NCBI GenBank assembly: GCA_943846785.1
Contig: OX044367.1
Coordinates: forward strand, 868,001 to 932,000
Direction: 5' to 3'
Length of the DNA stretch: 64,000 nt
From: SCGC-AAA076-P13 sp905478035
Lineage (GTDB): Bacteria > Pseudomonadota > Gammaproteobacteria > Magnimaribacterales > D2472
Under the pieces are notes generated by a model that worked only from the letters and a program-made list of their open reading frames with translations, searched no databases and was not told the DNA's origin. Positions 9,640-19,281 of the stretch are shown here, piece by piece; positions within the stretch are counted from its first letter, which is position 1, and each line of letters starts with the position of its first letter. Both the position numbers and the translations under genes were made by a program.

Positions 9640-10533
9640 ATGAAACCATACATACTTGACTCTGCACTTGGCACAGAACTTGAAAATCGAGGTGAGTATT
9701 TGCCAAGTTTTAAAACTTCAATATGGTCAGCATACTCATTAATTCATAACCCTGAAATAATAAAACAAATTCATATTGAAAATATTGAAGCTGGAGCTGA
9801 TGTAATAACAACCGCCAATTATCAAGCAACTCCAGAGTTATTAAAAAGAGAGCCTTCAGCACCATCATATGATGATTTAGCAAAAAAGGCTTTAGAGTTA
9901 TGTCAAGAAGCTGTTAGCCAAACAAACACTAATACAAAAATAGCAGGTTGTTTCCCTCCCATTCATGTTACTTTCCGACCAGATTTAAGCTCTAAAGAAA
10001 AGACTTTAAGAAAATTCTACTCTACTCTTGGTGGTATCTATCAAGATAATGTAGATATAATAATTTGCGAAACAATGGCATCTATTTATGAAGGTATGAT
10101 TGCTGGCTCTGTAGCTAAAGAATTCTCTAAAAGAGTATGGTTAAGTTGGACGACAAGGGGCAACAAATTAAATAGACTCCCTAGTACAGAGTTATTAGAA
10201 GATGCTTTATTAAAAGGAAATAGTCTTAATATTCAGTGTCAGCTTGTAAATTGTATTCATGCCGATACTGCCTCACTAGCAATTGATAAATTTAAAGATA
10301 TTAATAATTTTGGTATCTATGCCAACTCTTCTGTATACAAAAAAAATGAACTTGAAGGTTTTGTTAGTGATGCAGATGAATGGCACTATCATAATCACAA
10401 ACCCATAAATCACTTTGAATACAAAAATTTTGTTCAAGAATGGATAGATAAAGGTGCTTATGTTATTGGTGGCTGCTGCAGAACAACAACAAAGCACATT
10501 GAAGAAATTAAGAAACTGGTAGATAAAATATGA
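9640..10533 (+). CDS. Homocysteine S-methyltransferase family protein
   Basis: 297 aa with one homocysteine-methyltransferase barrel. It opens with DSALGTELENRG, has ADVITTANYQA, an ICETMAS strand and the zinc-binding cysteines: Cys in VNCIH and the GGCC pair near residue 280. Members transfer a methyl group from S-methylmethionine or a betaine to homocysteine. The donor is not identifiable, though a BCCT carrier and DmdA-like protein elsewhere make methylated sulfur or nitrogen compounds plausible. Its stop overlaps the next start (ATGA). Confidence 0.85.
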   Translation: MKPYILDSALGTELENRGEYLPSFKTSIWSAYSLIHNPEIIKQIHIENIEAGADVITTANYQATPELLKREPSAPSYDDLAKKALELCQEAVSQTNTNTKIAGCFPPIHVTFRPDLSSKEKTLRKFYSTLGGIYQDNVDIIICETMASIYEGMIAGSVAKEFSKRVWLSWTTRGNKLNRLPSTELLEDALLKGNSLNIQCQLVNCIHADTASLAIDKFKDINNFGIYANSSVYKKNELEGFVSDADEWHYHNHKPINHFEYKNFVQEWIDKGAYVIGGCCRTTTKHIEEIKKLVDKI

Positions 10534-11231
10534 AACAAATAATAGCAATTGGCGGCGGCGGTTTTGGAAGAATTATTAAGGATTTGCAGATTGAAAAATA
10601 TATTAAATCTCATTCCAACAAATCAAATCCTAAGATTTGTTTTATACCAACTGCAACTGGGGATGATCAGAGTTACATTGATAATTTCTACAAAGCTTTT
10701 GATGAGCTAGGCTGTATAACCTCTCATATTAATTTTTTTAAAAGAACAATTGATTTAAGATCTCATATTCTCAATCAAGATATTATTTATGTTGGTGGAG
10801 GTAATACTAAAAGTATGCTTGCAGTATGGAAGGAGTGGGGCTTAGATATTATTCTTAGGGAAGCCTATGAAAAAGGAATCATAATGAGCGGGGTGAGTGC
10901 AGGAGCTATTTGCTGGTTTGAAAAAGGAATTACTGATTCATGGGCAGATCATCAAGCAACTATTAATTGTTTAGGTTTTGTTAAAGGTATTTGCTGTCCT
11001 CATTATGATGAAGAGCCTGAAAGAATACCTTATGTAAAAGATATCTTAATTAAGAATGAAATTGATTCATGCTTGGCTATAGAAGGTTATACAGCACTTC
11101 ATCTTGTTGATAATGAACCTGCTTTCAGTGTTAGCTTTGGAAATGAAGATACTAATTGTCATGAAGTAACTTGTAAAAATAATGAAGTTATTCATAATGA
11201 AATTGATAAAACTGTTAAGGTAATTCTATGA
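10530..11231 (+). CDS. Peptidase E-like (family S51) serine peptidase
   Basis: 233 aa. The strand starting IIAIGGGGFGR, the YVGGGNTKSML motif and the nucleophile motif GVSAGAICWF match family S51 peptidases (alpha-aspartyl dipeptidase, cyanophycinase). CPHYDEE and the C-terminal sheet also fit. Length equals E. coli PepE. Cytoplasmic, no signal peptide. Start overlaps the upstream methyltransferase stop by 4 nt, and the next gene overlaps its stop likewise, indicating coupled translation. Confidence 0.85.
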   Translation: MKQIIAIGGGGFGRIIKDLQIEKYIKSHSNKSNPKICFIPTATGDDQSYIDNFYKAFDELGCITSHINFFKRTIDLRSHILNQDIIYVGGGNTKSMLAVWKEWGLDIILREAYEKGIIMSGVSAGAICWFEKGITDSWADHQATINCLGFVKGICCPHYDEEPERIPYVKDILIKNEIDSCLAIEGYTALHLVDNEPAFSVSFGNEDTNCHEVTCKNNEVIHNEIDKTVKVIL

Positions 11232-11602
11232 AAATTCATAATATTTTATTAAGTATACTCACACTTGTACTTGGTCTTATTGCCTTAGGTTGGCTAGTGT
11301 CTCCAGAAAGTTCCGCTAATTCAATTGATATGGTGTTATTGGAAGGTAAAGGTCGAAATACTCAAATAAGAGACTTTACAGCATTGTTTTTAGGCACATC
11401 TATAATGTCACTTTTATCACTCATTACTCGTCAGTATCAGTGGGTTTTATCTGCTGGAATAATATTTTCTATAATGATTGTTGTATCTTTTATATCAAGC
11501 TTTTACCATGACTCAATTATTTCTTACCAATCACTAATAGCTGAGATTATATTCGCAGCTATAGCAATTTCCTCAGCTTTATTATTAAAATTTAAAAACT
11601 AA
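11228..11602 (+). CDS. Small four-helix membrane protein, unknown function
   Basis: 124 aa with four hydrophobic segments (about residues 5-24, 47-65, 70-90 and 100-119) and a conserved-looking R-x-x-Q-I-R-D-F loop after the first helix. The layout resembles DUF4345-type membrane proteins, but I cannot confirm the family. Its start overlaps peptidase E by 4 nt, and its stop interlocks with the convergent nitroreductase stop (CTAA). Confidence 0.6.
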   Translation: MKIHNILLSILTLVLGLIALGWLVSPESSANSIDMVLLEGKGRNTQIRDFTALFLGTSIMSLLSLITRQYQWVLSAGIIFSIMIVVSFISSFYHDSIISYQSLIAEIIFAAIAISSALLLKFKN

Positions 11603-12150
11603 AGTCTACTAACGAAATTATTTATATCTAAATCAGGTATTTTTTTATTTTTACCAGTATTTGTACCTACGTATAAAAAACCTAAGACCTCTTGATTATC
11701 ATTTAGTCCAAGACTCTTAGATATTGTTTTGTTGAAAGCAAGTTTTCCAGTTCTCCACATTGCACCATATCCTTGAGCACTTAAAGACAGCATTATATTT
11801 TGAGCTGCAGCTGCGGTTGAAAGTTTTTGTTCAATAGCAGGTACTTTTGGATGTTCAGTAAATGTATTAACTAAAATAATTATCAAAGGAGCTCTAAATG
11901 GAGCCTCTTTATATTTTTTTACTCTAGCTTCTTCAATATCTGGTATTGATAGTGCGAAGTCTTCAAAAATTTTAGAGAGCTTAGTTAGGCCACTTCCTTT
12001 AACTTCAATAAAACTGCTTGGTCGAAGCCAGGCATGATCCGGAGCTCGGAGTGCTGCCTTGTATGCTATAACCATTTCTTCAGCATTTGGGTGAGGTAAT
12101 GATAGTTCTCTTGAAGAGACTCTTTTTAATATATTATCTAATGCATCCAT
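11599..12150 (-). CDS. Nitroreductase family protein, YdjA-like
   Basis: 183 aa. The order RVSSRELSLPHPNAEE, AALRAPDHAWLRPSSF, AAAAQNIMLSLSAQGYGAMWRTG and the end NNFVSRL match the minimal YdjA group of FMN nitroreductases. These homodimers use NAD(P)H to reduce nitro or quinone compounds. The RAPDH segment is the FMN-binding hallmark. Cytoplasmic. It converges on the small membrane protein gene and is divergent from a 51-aa membrane protein. Confidence 0.88.
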   Translation of the reverse strand: MDALDNILKRVSSRELSLPHPNAEEMVIAYKAALRAPDHAWLRPSSFIEVKGSGLTKLSKIFEDFALSIPDIEEARVKKYKEAPFRAPLIIILVNTFTEHPKVPAIEQKLSTAAAAQNIMLSLSAQGYGAMWRTGKLAFNKTISKSLGLNDNQEVLGFLYVGTNTGKNKKIPDLDINNFVSRL

Positions 12151-12212
12151 TTATTTTTAATTTATACAAGTTAAGATAGGATAAATCACATACTTACATA
12201 AAGGAATACAGA

Positions 12213-12368
12213 ATGGGATATCAAATAGGTTTAATACTAGTAATTATTGTTGTAGCAATACTAATTTCAAAAAAAATGTCAAAAAAAAATGATGAAACTG
12301 ATCAATTAATTTTTGAAGATGAAATGAGTAAAGATGAGCTTGAGGATATTGATAAAGAGCTTGACTGA
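12213..12368 (+). CDS. Small single-span membrane protein (51 aa)
   Basis: ATG preceded by AAGGA at a good distance. The protein has one N-terminal helix (LILVIIVVAILI, about residues 7-18), a basic KKMSKK stop-transfer patch, and a very acidic tail ending in alternating Glu/Asp. Topology suggests a short anchor with a cytoplasmic acidic tail. It ends 5 nt before the convergent BCCT gene. Function unknown. Confidence 0.65.
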   Translation: MGYQIGLILVIIVVAILISKKMSKKNDETDQLIFEDEMSKDELEDIDKELD

Positions 12369-12373
12369 TAAAG

Positions 12374-13855
12374 CTATTCTTTGAGTTCCTCATCCAAAGA
12401 TCGATAGAGCTCTTTACAAGCAAATACTATAATTATAGAGAATGGCAGTCCAAATATAACAACAGCTGTTTGCAAAGCATTTAATCCACCAACTACCAAT
12501 AAAACTGCAGCAACAACACCTAGCAATATTGCCCAAGTAACTCTTGATATAAGAGGAGAGTCAGTGTCTATATCAATATGTTTTTTTGAAGAAAGCATTG
12601 AAGCAACTAGCGCACCCGAATCAGATGAAGTAACAAAAAAAGTTACTATAAGAATCAGTGATATAACTGATAGTATTTTTGAAAAAGCAAGTGAGTCATA
12701 AAGAACAAATAGGGCTGTGCTTGCATTTGCACTAACTGCAGAACTAATATCTCCAATGCTATTTAAAACTTGATATATAGCAGCATTTCCAAAGACACCC
12801 ATCCATATGAATACAATCAATGATGGAACAAAAAGGACACCAACAATAAATTCTTTAATAGTCCTTCCATAAGAAATCCTTGCTATAAAAAGAGATACAA
12901 AAGGAGCCCAAGCAAACCACCATGTGAAATAGAAAAGGGTATAACCATTTTGATAAACAGTGTCGTTGTATGCCTCAGTCCAAGTTGATAATTGTATAAG
13001 TTGATTCAAATAAACACCGGCATTTTGAACCATTGCATTTAATATAAAAATTGTAGGACCTAATAAGAGCACTAAAAATAATAAACCTACAGCCATAAGC
13101 ATATTTATTTGAGATAGCCTTTTTATTCCAACATCAAGACCAAGGCTCACACTTATAAGCCCAATAATAGTAATTATTAAAATTATTACAAATTCATTAA
13201 CCCTAAGATCAAATACATATTCAAGTCCACTATTAATTTGTGATGCACCTAAACCGAGTGATGTTGCAATACCAATAACCGTTGTTAGTATAGCAATGAC
13301 ATCAATTATTGCTGCTAAAAATTCATTATTCTCAACACGACTACCCAAAAGAGAACTAACTCTAAAAGCTTTATTTTTATTATATGAAGCAAAAGCAAAA
13401 CATAACCCAAGAACAGAATATACAGCCCACCCATGAAGACCCCAATGAAGATTTGTTAATCCCAATGCTTTCCCAGCATTATATGAAAGATCTCCAGGAA
13501 TCATCTCAGGATAATTATTTAGATTGCCTATAGGTTCTGCTACCCCATAGAACAATAATCCAATACCTAAACCAGCACTAAACAGCATCGCAATCCAATT
13601 TGTATAGGTATAAGAAGGTACTGCATTAATACCACCAAGTCGGATATTGCTATATTTTGTAAAAATAAGATAAATAGAAAAAATCAGAAAACCATTAGCA
13701 ATCAAAATAATAAACCAGCCTAAATATTCTGATAAGAAAGTTTGTGTCTGTGACAATAATTCAGCAGATGCTGACAAGTTAGAATAAACGATACCTGTTA
13801 TTAAGGTTAATAGAAAAACAGAAGATAGAAACCTAGGTTTATTAATATTATTCAT
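12374..13855 (-). CDS. BCCT family transporter (betaine/carnitine/choline type)
   Basis: 493 aa with about 12 membrane helices. Signatures are the glycine-rich GLGIGLLFYGVAEPI segment, HWGLHGWAVY and the signature around TLFYFTWWFAWAPFVSLFIARIS, including the Trp-rich helix that binds quaternary ammonium groups. The family imports glycine betaine, choline, carnitine or DMSP with Na+ or H+. No long cytoplasmic osmosensor tail is visible, so a nutrient uptake role is more likely. A DmdA-like gene lies 6 kb away, making DMSP or betaine a reasonable guess only. Confidence 0.92.
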   Translation of the reverse strand: MNNINKPRFLSSVFLLTLITGIVYSNLSASAELLSQTQTFLSEYLGWFIILIANGFLIFSIYLIFTKYSNIRLGGINAVPSYTYTNWIAMLFSAGLGIGLLFYGVAEPIGNLNNYPEMIPGDLSYNAGKALGLTNLHWGLHGWAVYSVLGLCFAFASYNKNKAFRVSSLLGSRVENNEFLAAIIDVIAILTTVIGIATSLGLGASQINSGLEYVFDLRVNEFVIILIITIIGLISVSLGLDVGIKRLSQINMLMAVGLLFLVLLLGPTIFILNAMVQNAGVYLNQLIQLSTWTEAYNDTVYQNGYTLFYFTWWFAWAPFVSLFIARISYGRTIKEFIVGVLFVPSLIVFIWMGVFGNAAIYQVLNSIGDISSAVSANASTALFVLYDSLAFSKILSVISLILIVTFFVTSSDSGALVASMLSSKKHIDIDTDSPLISRVTWAILLGVVAAVLLVVGGLNALQTAVVIFGLPFSIIIVFACKELYRSLDEELKE

Positions 13856-13980
13856 ATAATGATTATTATTTATTAATTGATAATTACTAATCAGTGAAAC
13901 ATAAAATAATTCATTTATCTATATGATCTCTTTACGCCTACTAAATTAATATGCTTTATAGTTATATTAACCCTCATAAT

Positions 13981-14008
13981 TTGCATACCTTTTTTAAACT
14001 GTTATGAT
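13981..14008 (+). promoter_or_regulatory. Candidate sigma-70 promoter for the second TonB receptor
   Basis: TTGCAT and TATGAT separated by 16 nt, about 125 nt upstream of the receptor ATG, within a 277-bp intergenic region shared with the divergent BCCT gene. The long leader leaves room for regulation, but I see no recognisable riboswitch. Assigned by consensus only. Confidence 0.4.
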
Positions 14009-14132
14009 AGTTTCAAGACCATTTTAATGAAATTGCTGGTCTATAAACAAAGCTAAACTTCTCTAGGGGACATTTAGGGGTTTATCTTTTTTTATATAGC
14101 AATTTATATAAATATATATAGGAAACTTTTTT

Positions 14133-16673
14133 ATGTTAAACAAAAAGATACAAAATAAAATAATTCCTTCCTTATCCGCTTTAGCTTTGCTGAATACCTC
14201 TATTTATAGTGGTGTCATTAATGGGCAGGATACTGTTGAAGAAATTGTTGTTACTGCGAGGAAGAAATCTGAAAGTCTGCAAGACGTTCCATTGGCTGTA
14301 TCTGCTCTTAGAGAGTCAGATTTAGAAGAGAAGGGCGTTAATGTCTTTGAAGATTATTTATTGCAATTACCTGGCGTTACAGCTGGTGGCTCAGGCCCAG
14401 GTCAAAGCACGATTTACATAAGAGGTTTAGCCTCAACAACACCTAACTTAACTACAGCTGGTGTTGCTGGTTTAGCTCCAAATGTTTCCTTTTATCTTGA
14501 CGAGCAACCACTAGGTCAACCAGGAAGAAATCTTGATGTTTATGCAGCTGATATGGCTCGTATTGAGGTTCTTGCAGGACCACAAGGTACTTTATTTGGT
14601 GCTAGTTCACAGGCCGGTGTTGTAAGAATGATTACTAACAAACCAGTTATGGGTGAAAGTCTTAGCAGCTTAGAAGTTGAGGCAAGATTTACTAATGGTG
14701 GAGATGAAGGTAATAAGGTTGAGTATATGAGCAATGTTCCTTTAGGTGCTAAATCTGCTTTAAGATTTGTAGCATATAGAGATGAAAGAGGTGGTTATAT
14801 TGATCAAGTTGCTGGAACTTTAAATGCAAGCCAATCTGCTAGATTTAGAGCTGGAGGTTCTGTTAGAGATAATGGTCTTCCTGTTTCTGCATCAAGAGCT
14901 GGATTCCAGGCTGGTGCTGATCTTTCAGGAGTTACATTTAATAACGCCAATGCAATTGTTAAAGATAATGCAAACTCAGTCAGTTATGAAGGTTTTAGAG
15001 CTACTGTTGCTCACGAAATCAATGACAATTGGAATGCATTAGCTACTGTTGCTAATCAAACTATAGAAAGTGATGGTGTCTTCTTTGTAGATCCAACTTT
15101 GGACGATATGGAGATTCAAAGATATACAGATGATAATATTGTTGATGAATTTGATAATATGAGTCTTACATTAGAAGGAACTATAGGAGATCTCGAAGTT
15201 GTCTATGCTGGTGCATACACTGATAGAGTAACTGATCAAAATATTGACTACACTGACTATTTATTTGTTGGCCAATATCTTCCTTACTATATTTGTGACT
15301 ACTATGTAACTTATACGTCTTTTGCTCCTGGCAATGTCCCAACAGGATCTTGTGGTGCTCCAAACTTATTAGTTGACTCAACTACGAATACTGAAGTTAC
15401 TACTCATGAGTTTAGAGTTAATGCTCCTATTAACGACACTACATCAATAACAGCTGGTGTCTTCTTTAGTGATCTTGAGTTAACTGAATTAAACTTATTT
15501 ACATATCCTGAATCAGTAACCAATGATATTACTTATGCACCTAACTATGCATTGACTGATATCTCTTCAACTGGAGCCATAAATAATGGAGCAGCTGGCT
15601 GGTTCTCTGCAGGACCATATTCAGAACCAGTAATCTTCTTCAATGACATCAAAAGAACTGATAAGCAACAGGGTGTATTTGGTGAAGTTAATATGGATTT
15701 ATCTGATACCGTTGAGTTAACAGTAGGTGCTCGTTGGTATGATATCGAAGTAGATTTTGAAGGTAGTGCTAACTCTTCATTTGGTAATGGATTTGGTAAC
15801 ACTGACCAACAAAGATTCGGTTCAAACCTTTCAGCTCAATATGCTCCGGGAAATCCTAATGGATATCCTGATGTAGCTAAATCTGATGGTGTTATTGGTA
15901 AAGCAACACTTGCTTGGAATAAGAGTGAGGATGTTATGTACTATGTCACATGGTCTGAAGGTTTTAGACCTGGCTTGCTTAACCGTCCAGTTGGATCTTC
16001 AAATGCTGATGGTACCTATACTGTTAAGCCTGAAGTTAAATCTGATGAAGTTACAAACCTAGAATTTGGTTGGAAAACTGTACTCCAAGATGGTCGACTT
16101 AGATTTAATGGTAGTGCATTTATGGTTGATGTTTCTGGGCTTCAAAGTACTATTTTTGACCCAAGTATTGTTAATTTATTCTTCTCCGATAATGCAGCTG
16201 ATGCTGATATTACCGGTGTAGAAGGTGACTTTATATATTATACAAATATAGACGGTCTTGTAGTTTCTGGTGCATTCTCTTCTCTTGATACAGAGATTAC
16301 GAAAAGTTTAGTACCTACAGATGATGTTGTTGTGGGCTCTGATCTTGCATTTGCTCCTGGGTCTCAGGCAAATCTTACAGTTAGAAAGGAGTGGGGTATG
16401 TCCAGTGGTAAAGTGGGCCATTTCCAACTACAAATGTCTAGATCTGCAAAAAGTTTCTCAGATATTATGGCACCTAATAAAGCTGTTCAGAAAAGCAATC
16501 ATTTCTTAAACATGAGATATGGCATGAGTAATGATGAATGGAATGCTGAACTTTATATTGATAATGTCACTGATAAAAGAGCTGAAATTAGTAATACATT
16601 CGTGTTCGATAGATCACGTCTCACTGTTATTAAGCCAAGAACTCTTGGTTTGAGATATAAAAGAAGCTTTTAG
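14133..16673 (+). CDS. TonB-dependent receptor
   Basis: 846 aa. Signal peptide, then a TonB box (EEIVVTARKK, about residues 36-45), a plug domain with VPLAVSAL, YIRGLAS and the PQGTLFGASSQAGVV motif (about 50-175), and a beta-barrel with a C-terminal LGLRYKRSF. Typical of the receptors abundant in SAR86 and sphingomonad-like bacteria. Substrate unknown. Start follows GGAAAC upstream of ATG. A strong terminator follows, so it is probably monocistronic. Confidence 0.93.
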   Translation: MLNKKIQNKIIPSLSALALLNTSIYSGVINGQDTVEEIVVTARKKSESLQDVPLAVSALRESDLEEKGVNVFEDYLLQLPGVTAGGSGPGQSTIYIRGLASTTPNLTTAGVAGLAPNVSFYLDEQPLGQPGRNLDVYAADMARIEVLAGPQGTLFGASSQAGVVRMITNKPVMGESLSSLEVEARFTNGGDEGNKVEYMSNVPLGAKSALRFVAYRDERGGYIDQVAGTLNASQSARFRAGGSVRDNGLPVSASRAGFQAGADLSGVTFNNANAIVKDNANSVSYEGFRATVAHEINDNWNALATVANQTIESDGVFFVDPTLDDMEIQRYTDDNIVDEFDNMSLTLEGTIGDLEVVYAGAYTDRVTDQNIDYTDYLFVGQYLPYYICDYYVTYTSFAPGNVPTGSCGAPNLLVDSTTNTEVTTHEFRVNAPINDTTSITAGVFFSDLELTELNLFTYPESVTNDITYAPNYALTDISSTGAINNGAAGWFSAGPYSEPVIFFNDIKRTDKQQGVFGEVNMDLSDTVELTVGARWYDIEVDFEGSANSSFGNGFGNTDQQRFGSNLSAQYAPGNPNGYPDVAKSDGVIGKATLAWNKSEDVMYYVTWSEGFRPGLLNRPVGSSNADGTYTVKPEVKSDEVTNLEFGWKTVLQDGRLRFNGSAFMVDVSGLQSTIFDPSIVNLFFSDNAADADITGVEGDFIYYTNIDGLVVSGAFSSLDTEITKSLVPTDDVVVGSDLAFAPGSQANLTVRKEWGMSSGKVGHFQLQMSRSAKSFSDIMAPNKAVQKSNHFLNMRYGMSNDEWNAELYIDNVTDKRAEISNTFVFDRSRLTVIKPRTLGLRYKRSF

Positions 16674-16691
16674 TTTTAACTAACTAATATT

Positions 16692-16717
16692 AAAAAGGGA
16701 GTTTTTACTCCCTTTTT
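16692..16717 (+). terminator. Rho-independent terminator after the TonB receptor
   Basis: Perfect 11-bp stem AAAAAGGGAGT / ACTCCCTTTTT around a TTTT loop, beginning 19 nt after the receptor stop. Confidence 0.9.
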
Positions 16718-16763
16718 ACTTTATATAAGATTCTATTTAATAAATTTGTTAAAGTATTTTTAA

Positions 16764-18791
16764 ATGAATAAAAATTTTGATATTAAAGAGACAACCCTAG
16801 CTGTTGATATAAATGAAGCAACCCAGGCTGTAAAAGAAAATAGATTTCAAGATGCTCTCAAGGTTCTTGAAATTAGTCTTACAGAACATCCTGATCATAT
16901 TGATAGTTTGTATTTAGCTGGTGTCTGTTCAAGATATTTAAAAAAATATGATGAATCAAAAAAATATATAGAGTCATTGTTATCATATGCGCCTGATATG
17001 GGGAGGGCTTATCAAGAATTAGCACATATCAATAGAGATATGGGCAATGAAGAAAAGGCAATTTCAAATTACAGACAGGCATGTGAGCTTAATCCTGCAC
17101 TATTATCTTCATGGGTTTCATTGTTTGAATATTTCCAAAAAAATAATAATAAGCCTGCTTCTGATCATGCTATTGAACAAATCAATAAGCTAAAATCTTT
17201 GCCAAATATATTACTTTATATTGACCAAATCATGAATGAGGGCAGATTAGGTGTAGCAGAATTAAAGTGCAGAGAGTTTCTTAAAAAAAATCCAACACAT
17301 ACCTATGCAATGTCTCAACTATCTGAAATTGCTAATAGATTAGGACACTTTGATGATGCTGAAATTTTATTAGAAAAAGCCGTTCAATTTAAACCAGATG
17401 ATGGTGAATTAAGAATGAAGTACGCTTTAATTTTAAGAAAGAAACAAAAATTTGCTAAAACAATGGAACAAGTAAATATTCTTTGTGAAAAGTATCCAGA
17501 TAATCTTGCTTATCAGGCACAAAAAGCAAGTGAAATTATGCAAAATGGCGATCATGAGGATGCTATAGGTCTATTTGATAAAATCTTAGAAAAAAATCCT
17601 CACAATTTTAGTACTTATACTTCAAAAGGCCATGCTGAGAAAACACTTGGAAGAAGTGAAGACGCCATAAAAAGCTATCAGTCAGCATATAAGATAAGAC
17701 CAGATCATGGTGAAGCTTTCTTTTCTTTAGCTAATTTAAAAACTTATTCTTTTTCTGATCCAGAGTTAACTAATATGAAGGAGCAAATACAAAGAGTTGA
17801 TCTTTCGTTGAGAGATAAGGCGTATTTTCACTTTGCTTTGGCTCAGGGTTACGAAGCAAATAAACAATATGATGATGCATTTTTCCATTTAAAAAATGGA
17901 AATCAGATTAAAAGAGATCAGAGTAAATACTCTATTGAAAGGATGGATGATGAACTGCAAGCACAAATAGATGTATGTAATGAAGAATTTTTTGAGAACA
18001 TTGGGCAGGGCGGCAATACCACCAAAGATCCTATATTTATATTAGGACTTCCAAGGGCTGGGTCAACATTAATCGAGCAAATTCTTGCATCTCATTCAAT
18101 GATTGATGGAACCCTCGAATTACCTAATATCTTATCTCTTGCGCAGAGTTTACGAGGTGGAGATATATATGGGAAGCTTGGGAATTATCCAAAAAGTATG
18201 CAAAATTTAACCTTAGATCAAAGAGATGATATGGGTAAAAAATTCATTGAAGATACCCAAATGCATAGAGATAAAGCACCTATGTTTACTGATAAGATGC
18301 CTAATAATTTTAGGCATATTGGTTTGATTCATTTGATTATGCCAAATGCAAAAATAATTGATGCAAGGCGATATCCTCTTGATTGTTGCTTTAGTATGTT
18401 TAAACAACTGTTTGCTCAAGGTCAGGAGTTTACATATGGTCTAGAAGAGGCAGCAAGTTATTACAATAGCTATGTAAAACTAATGGATCATTGGGATCAG
18501 GTCATTCCAAACAAAGTCTTACGTGTTAATAATGAAGATGTAATTAATGATTTAGAAGGACAGGTTAAAAGAATACTTAATTATATCGAAGTGCCTTTTG
18601 AAGAGGGTTGTATATCATTCCATGAAACAGATAGATCTGTAAGAACCGCTAGTTCAGAGCAGGTTAGGCAACCAATAAATAAAAAAGGTATGGGTAGATG
18701 GAAACCATATGCAAAGCATCTTAAACCTCTTGTTGATACTTTGGATAAAAGCCTTTTGCACCCTGAAGATATAGCTCTTATAAATTCATAG
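16764..18791 (+). CDS. TPR-repeat sulfotransferase
   Basis: 675 aa. Residues about 10-380 are tandem TPR helices, recognisable by repeated A-x-x-x-x-P-D and GR-x-x-DAI patterns. Residues about 420-660 form a sulfotransferase domain: the 5'-phosphosulfate loop LGLPRAGSTLIEQIL (about 425-440) and the 3'-phosphate region DARRYPLDCCFSMFKQ. Architecture resembles bacterial homologues of tyrosylprotein sulfotransferase, using PAPS. No signal peptide, so probably cytoplasmic. TPRs likely hold the acceptor, which is unknown. Confidence 0.88.
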   Translation: MNKNFDIKETTLAVDINEATQAVKENRFQDALKVLEISLTEHPDHIDSLYLAGVCSRYLKKYDESKKYIESLLSYAPDMGRAYQELAHINRDMGNEEKAISNYRQACELNPALLSSWVSLFEYFQKNNNKPASDHAIEQINKLKSLPNILLYIDQIMNEGRLGVAELKCREFLKKNPTHTYAMSQLSEIANRLGHFDDAEILLEKAVQFKPDDGELRMKYALILRKKQKFAKTMEQVNILCEKYPDNLAYQAQKASEIMQNGDHEDAIGLFDKILEKNPHNFSTYTSKGHAEKTLGRSEDAIKSYQSAYKIRPDHGEAFFSLANLKTYSFSDPELTNMKEQIQRVDLSLRDKAYFHFALAQGYEANKQYDDAFFHLKNGNQIKRDQSKYSIERMDDELQAQIDVCNEEFFENIGQGGNTTKDPIFILGLPRAGSTLIEQILASHSMIDGTLELPNILSLAQSLRGGDIYGKLGNYPKSMQNLTLDQRDDMGKKFIEDTQMHRDKAPMFTDKMPNNFRHIGLIHLIMPNAKIIDARRYPLDCCFSMFKQLFAQGQEFTYGLEEAASYYNSYVKLMDHWDQVIPNKVLRVNNEDVINDLEGQVKRILNYIEVPFEEGCISFHETDRSVRTASSEQVRQPINKKGMGRWKPYAKHLKPLVDTLDKSLLHPEDIALINS

Positions 18792-18857
18792 ATTCTTATC
18801 TATTGAATTTGTCTGCAAAACCATTAGTATTATTAATACTATAATAGGGAGATTATT

Positions 18858-19238
18858 ATGATTAATTTAATTGTTTGTGTAGGTATGTTCTATATCTTAC
18901 ACTTGTTTTTTAAAATGAGTTTTTCTTTGCACAAAGTGCCATTTATTCAGTGGACATACGTTGGTGGTGACACTTCAAATGTAACAGCTTTATCATCAAG
19001 AATGGTAGCTGCTTCAGATAACCTAAGACAATCCTTGCCTGTTTTTTTTGTTTTCGCCATTTTATCTGTAATTTTAGAAGTTGATAATTTAATGGTTGCT
19101 CAAATATGGTTTGGATTAAGGGTGGCTTATCTTATTGGAGCAGTATTAAATCTTTATAGATTTAAAATGGTACGACCAGTAATATGGCTTCCTTCTATTA
19201 TTGCTTTAGTTTGTATGGGATGTAATTTGTACACCTAA
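18858..19238 (+). CDS. MAPEG family membrane protein
   Basis: 126 aa with four hydrophobic helices. The R-M-V-A-A-S-D-N-L-R-Q-S-L-P-V-F-F motif after the first loop corresponds to the MAPEG R-x-x-x-A-x-x-N-x-x-E/Q-x-x-P-x-F signature. Family members are membrane enzymes of eicosanoid and glutathione metabolism; the bacterial forms are poorly characterised. A GGGAGA Shine-Dalgarno lies 8 nt upstream. It is followed by a long inverted repeat. Confidence 0.75.
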   Translation: MINLIVCVGMFYILHLFFKMSFSLHKVPFIQWTYVGGDTSNVTALSSRMVAASDNLRQSLPVFFVFAILSVILEVDNLMVAQIWFGLRVAYLIGAVLNLYRFKMVRPVIWLPSIIALVCMGCNLYT

Positions 19239-19244
19239 ACTTTA

Positions 19245-19281
19245 AATTAATGACAGGGCTATGCTTGTTCTGTCATTAATT
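19245..19281. terminator. Long hairpin between convergent genes, probable bidirectional terminator
   Basis: A perfect 12-bp inverted repeat, AATTAATGACAG / CTGTCATTAATT, with a 13-nt loop. It overlaps the last codons of the minus-strand gene and follows the MAPEG gene. The terminal A/T run is short, so termination strength is uncertain. Confidence 0.6.
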
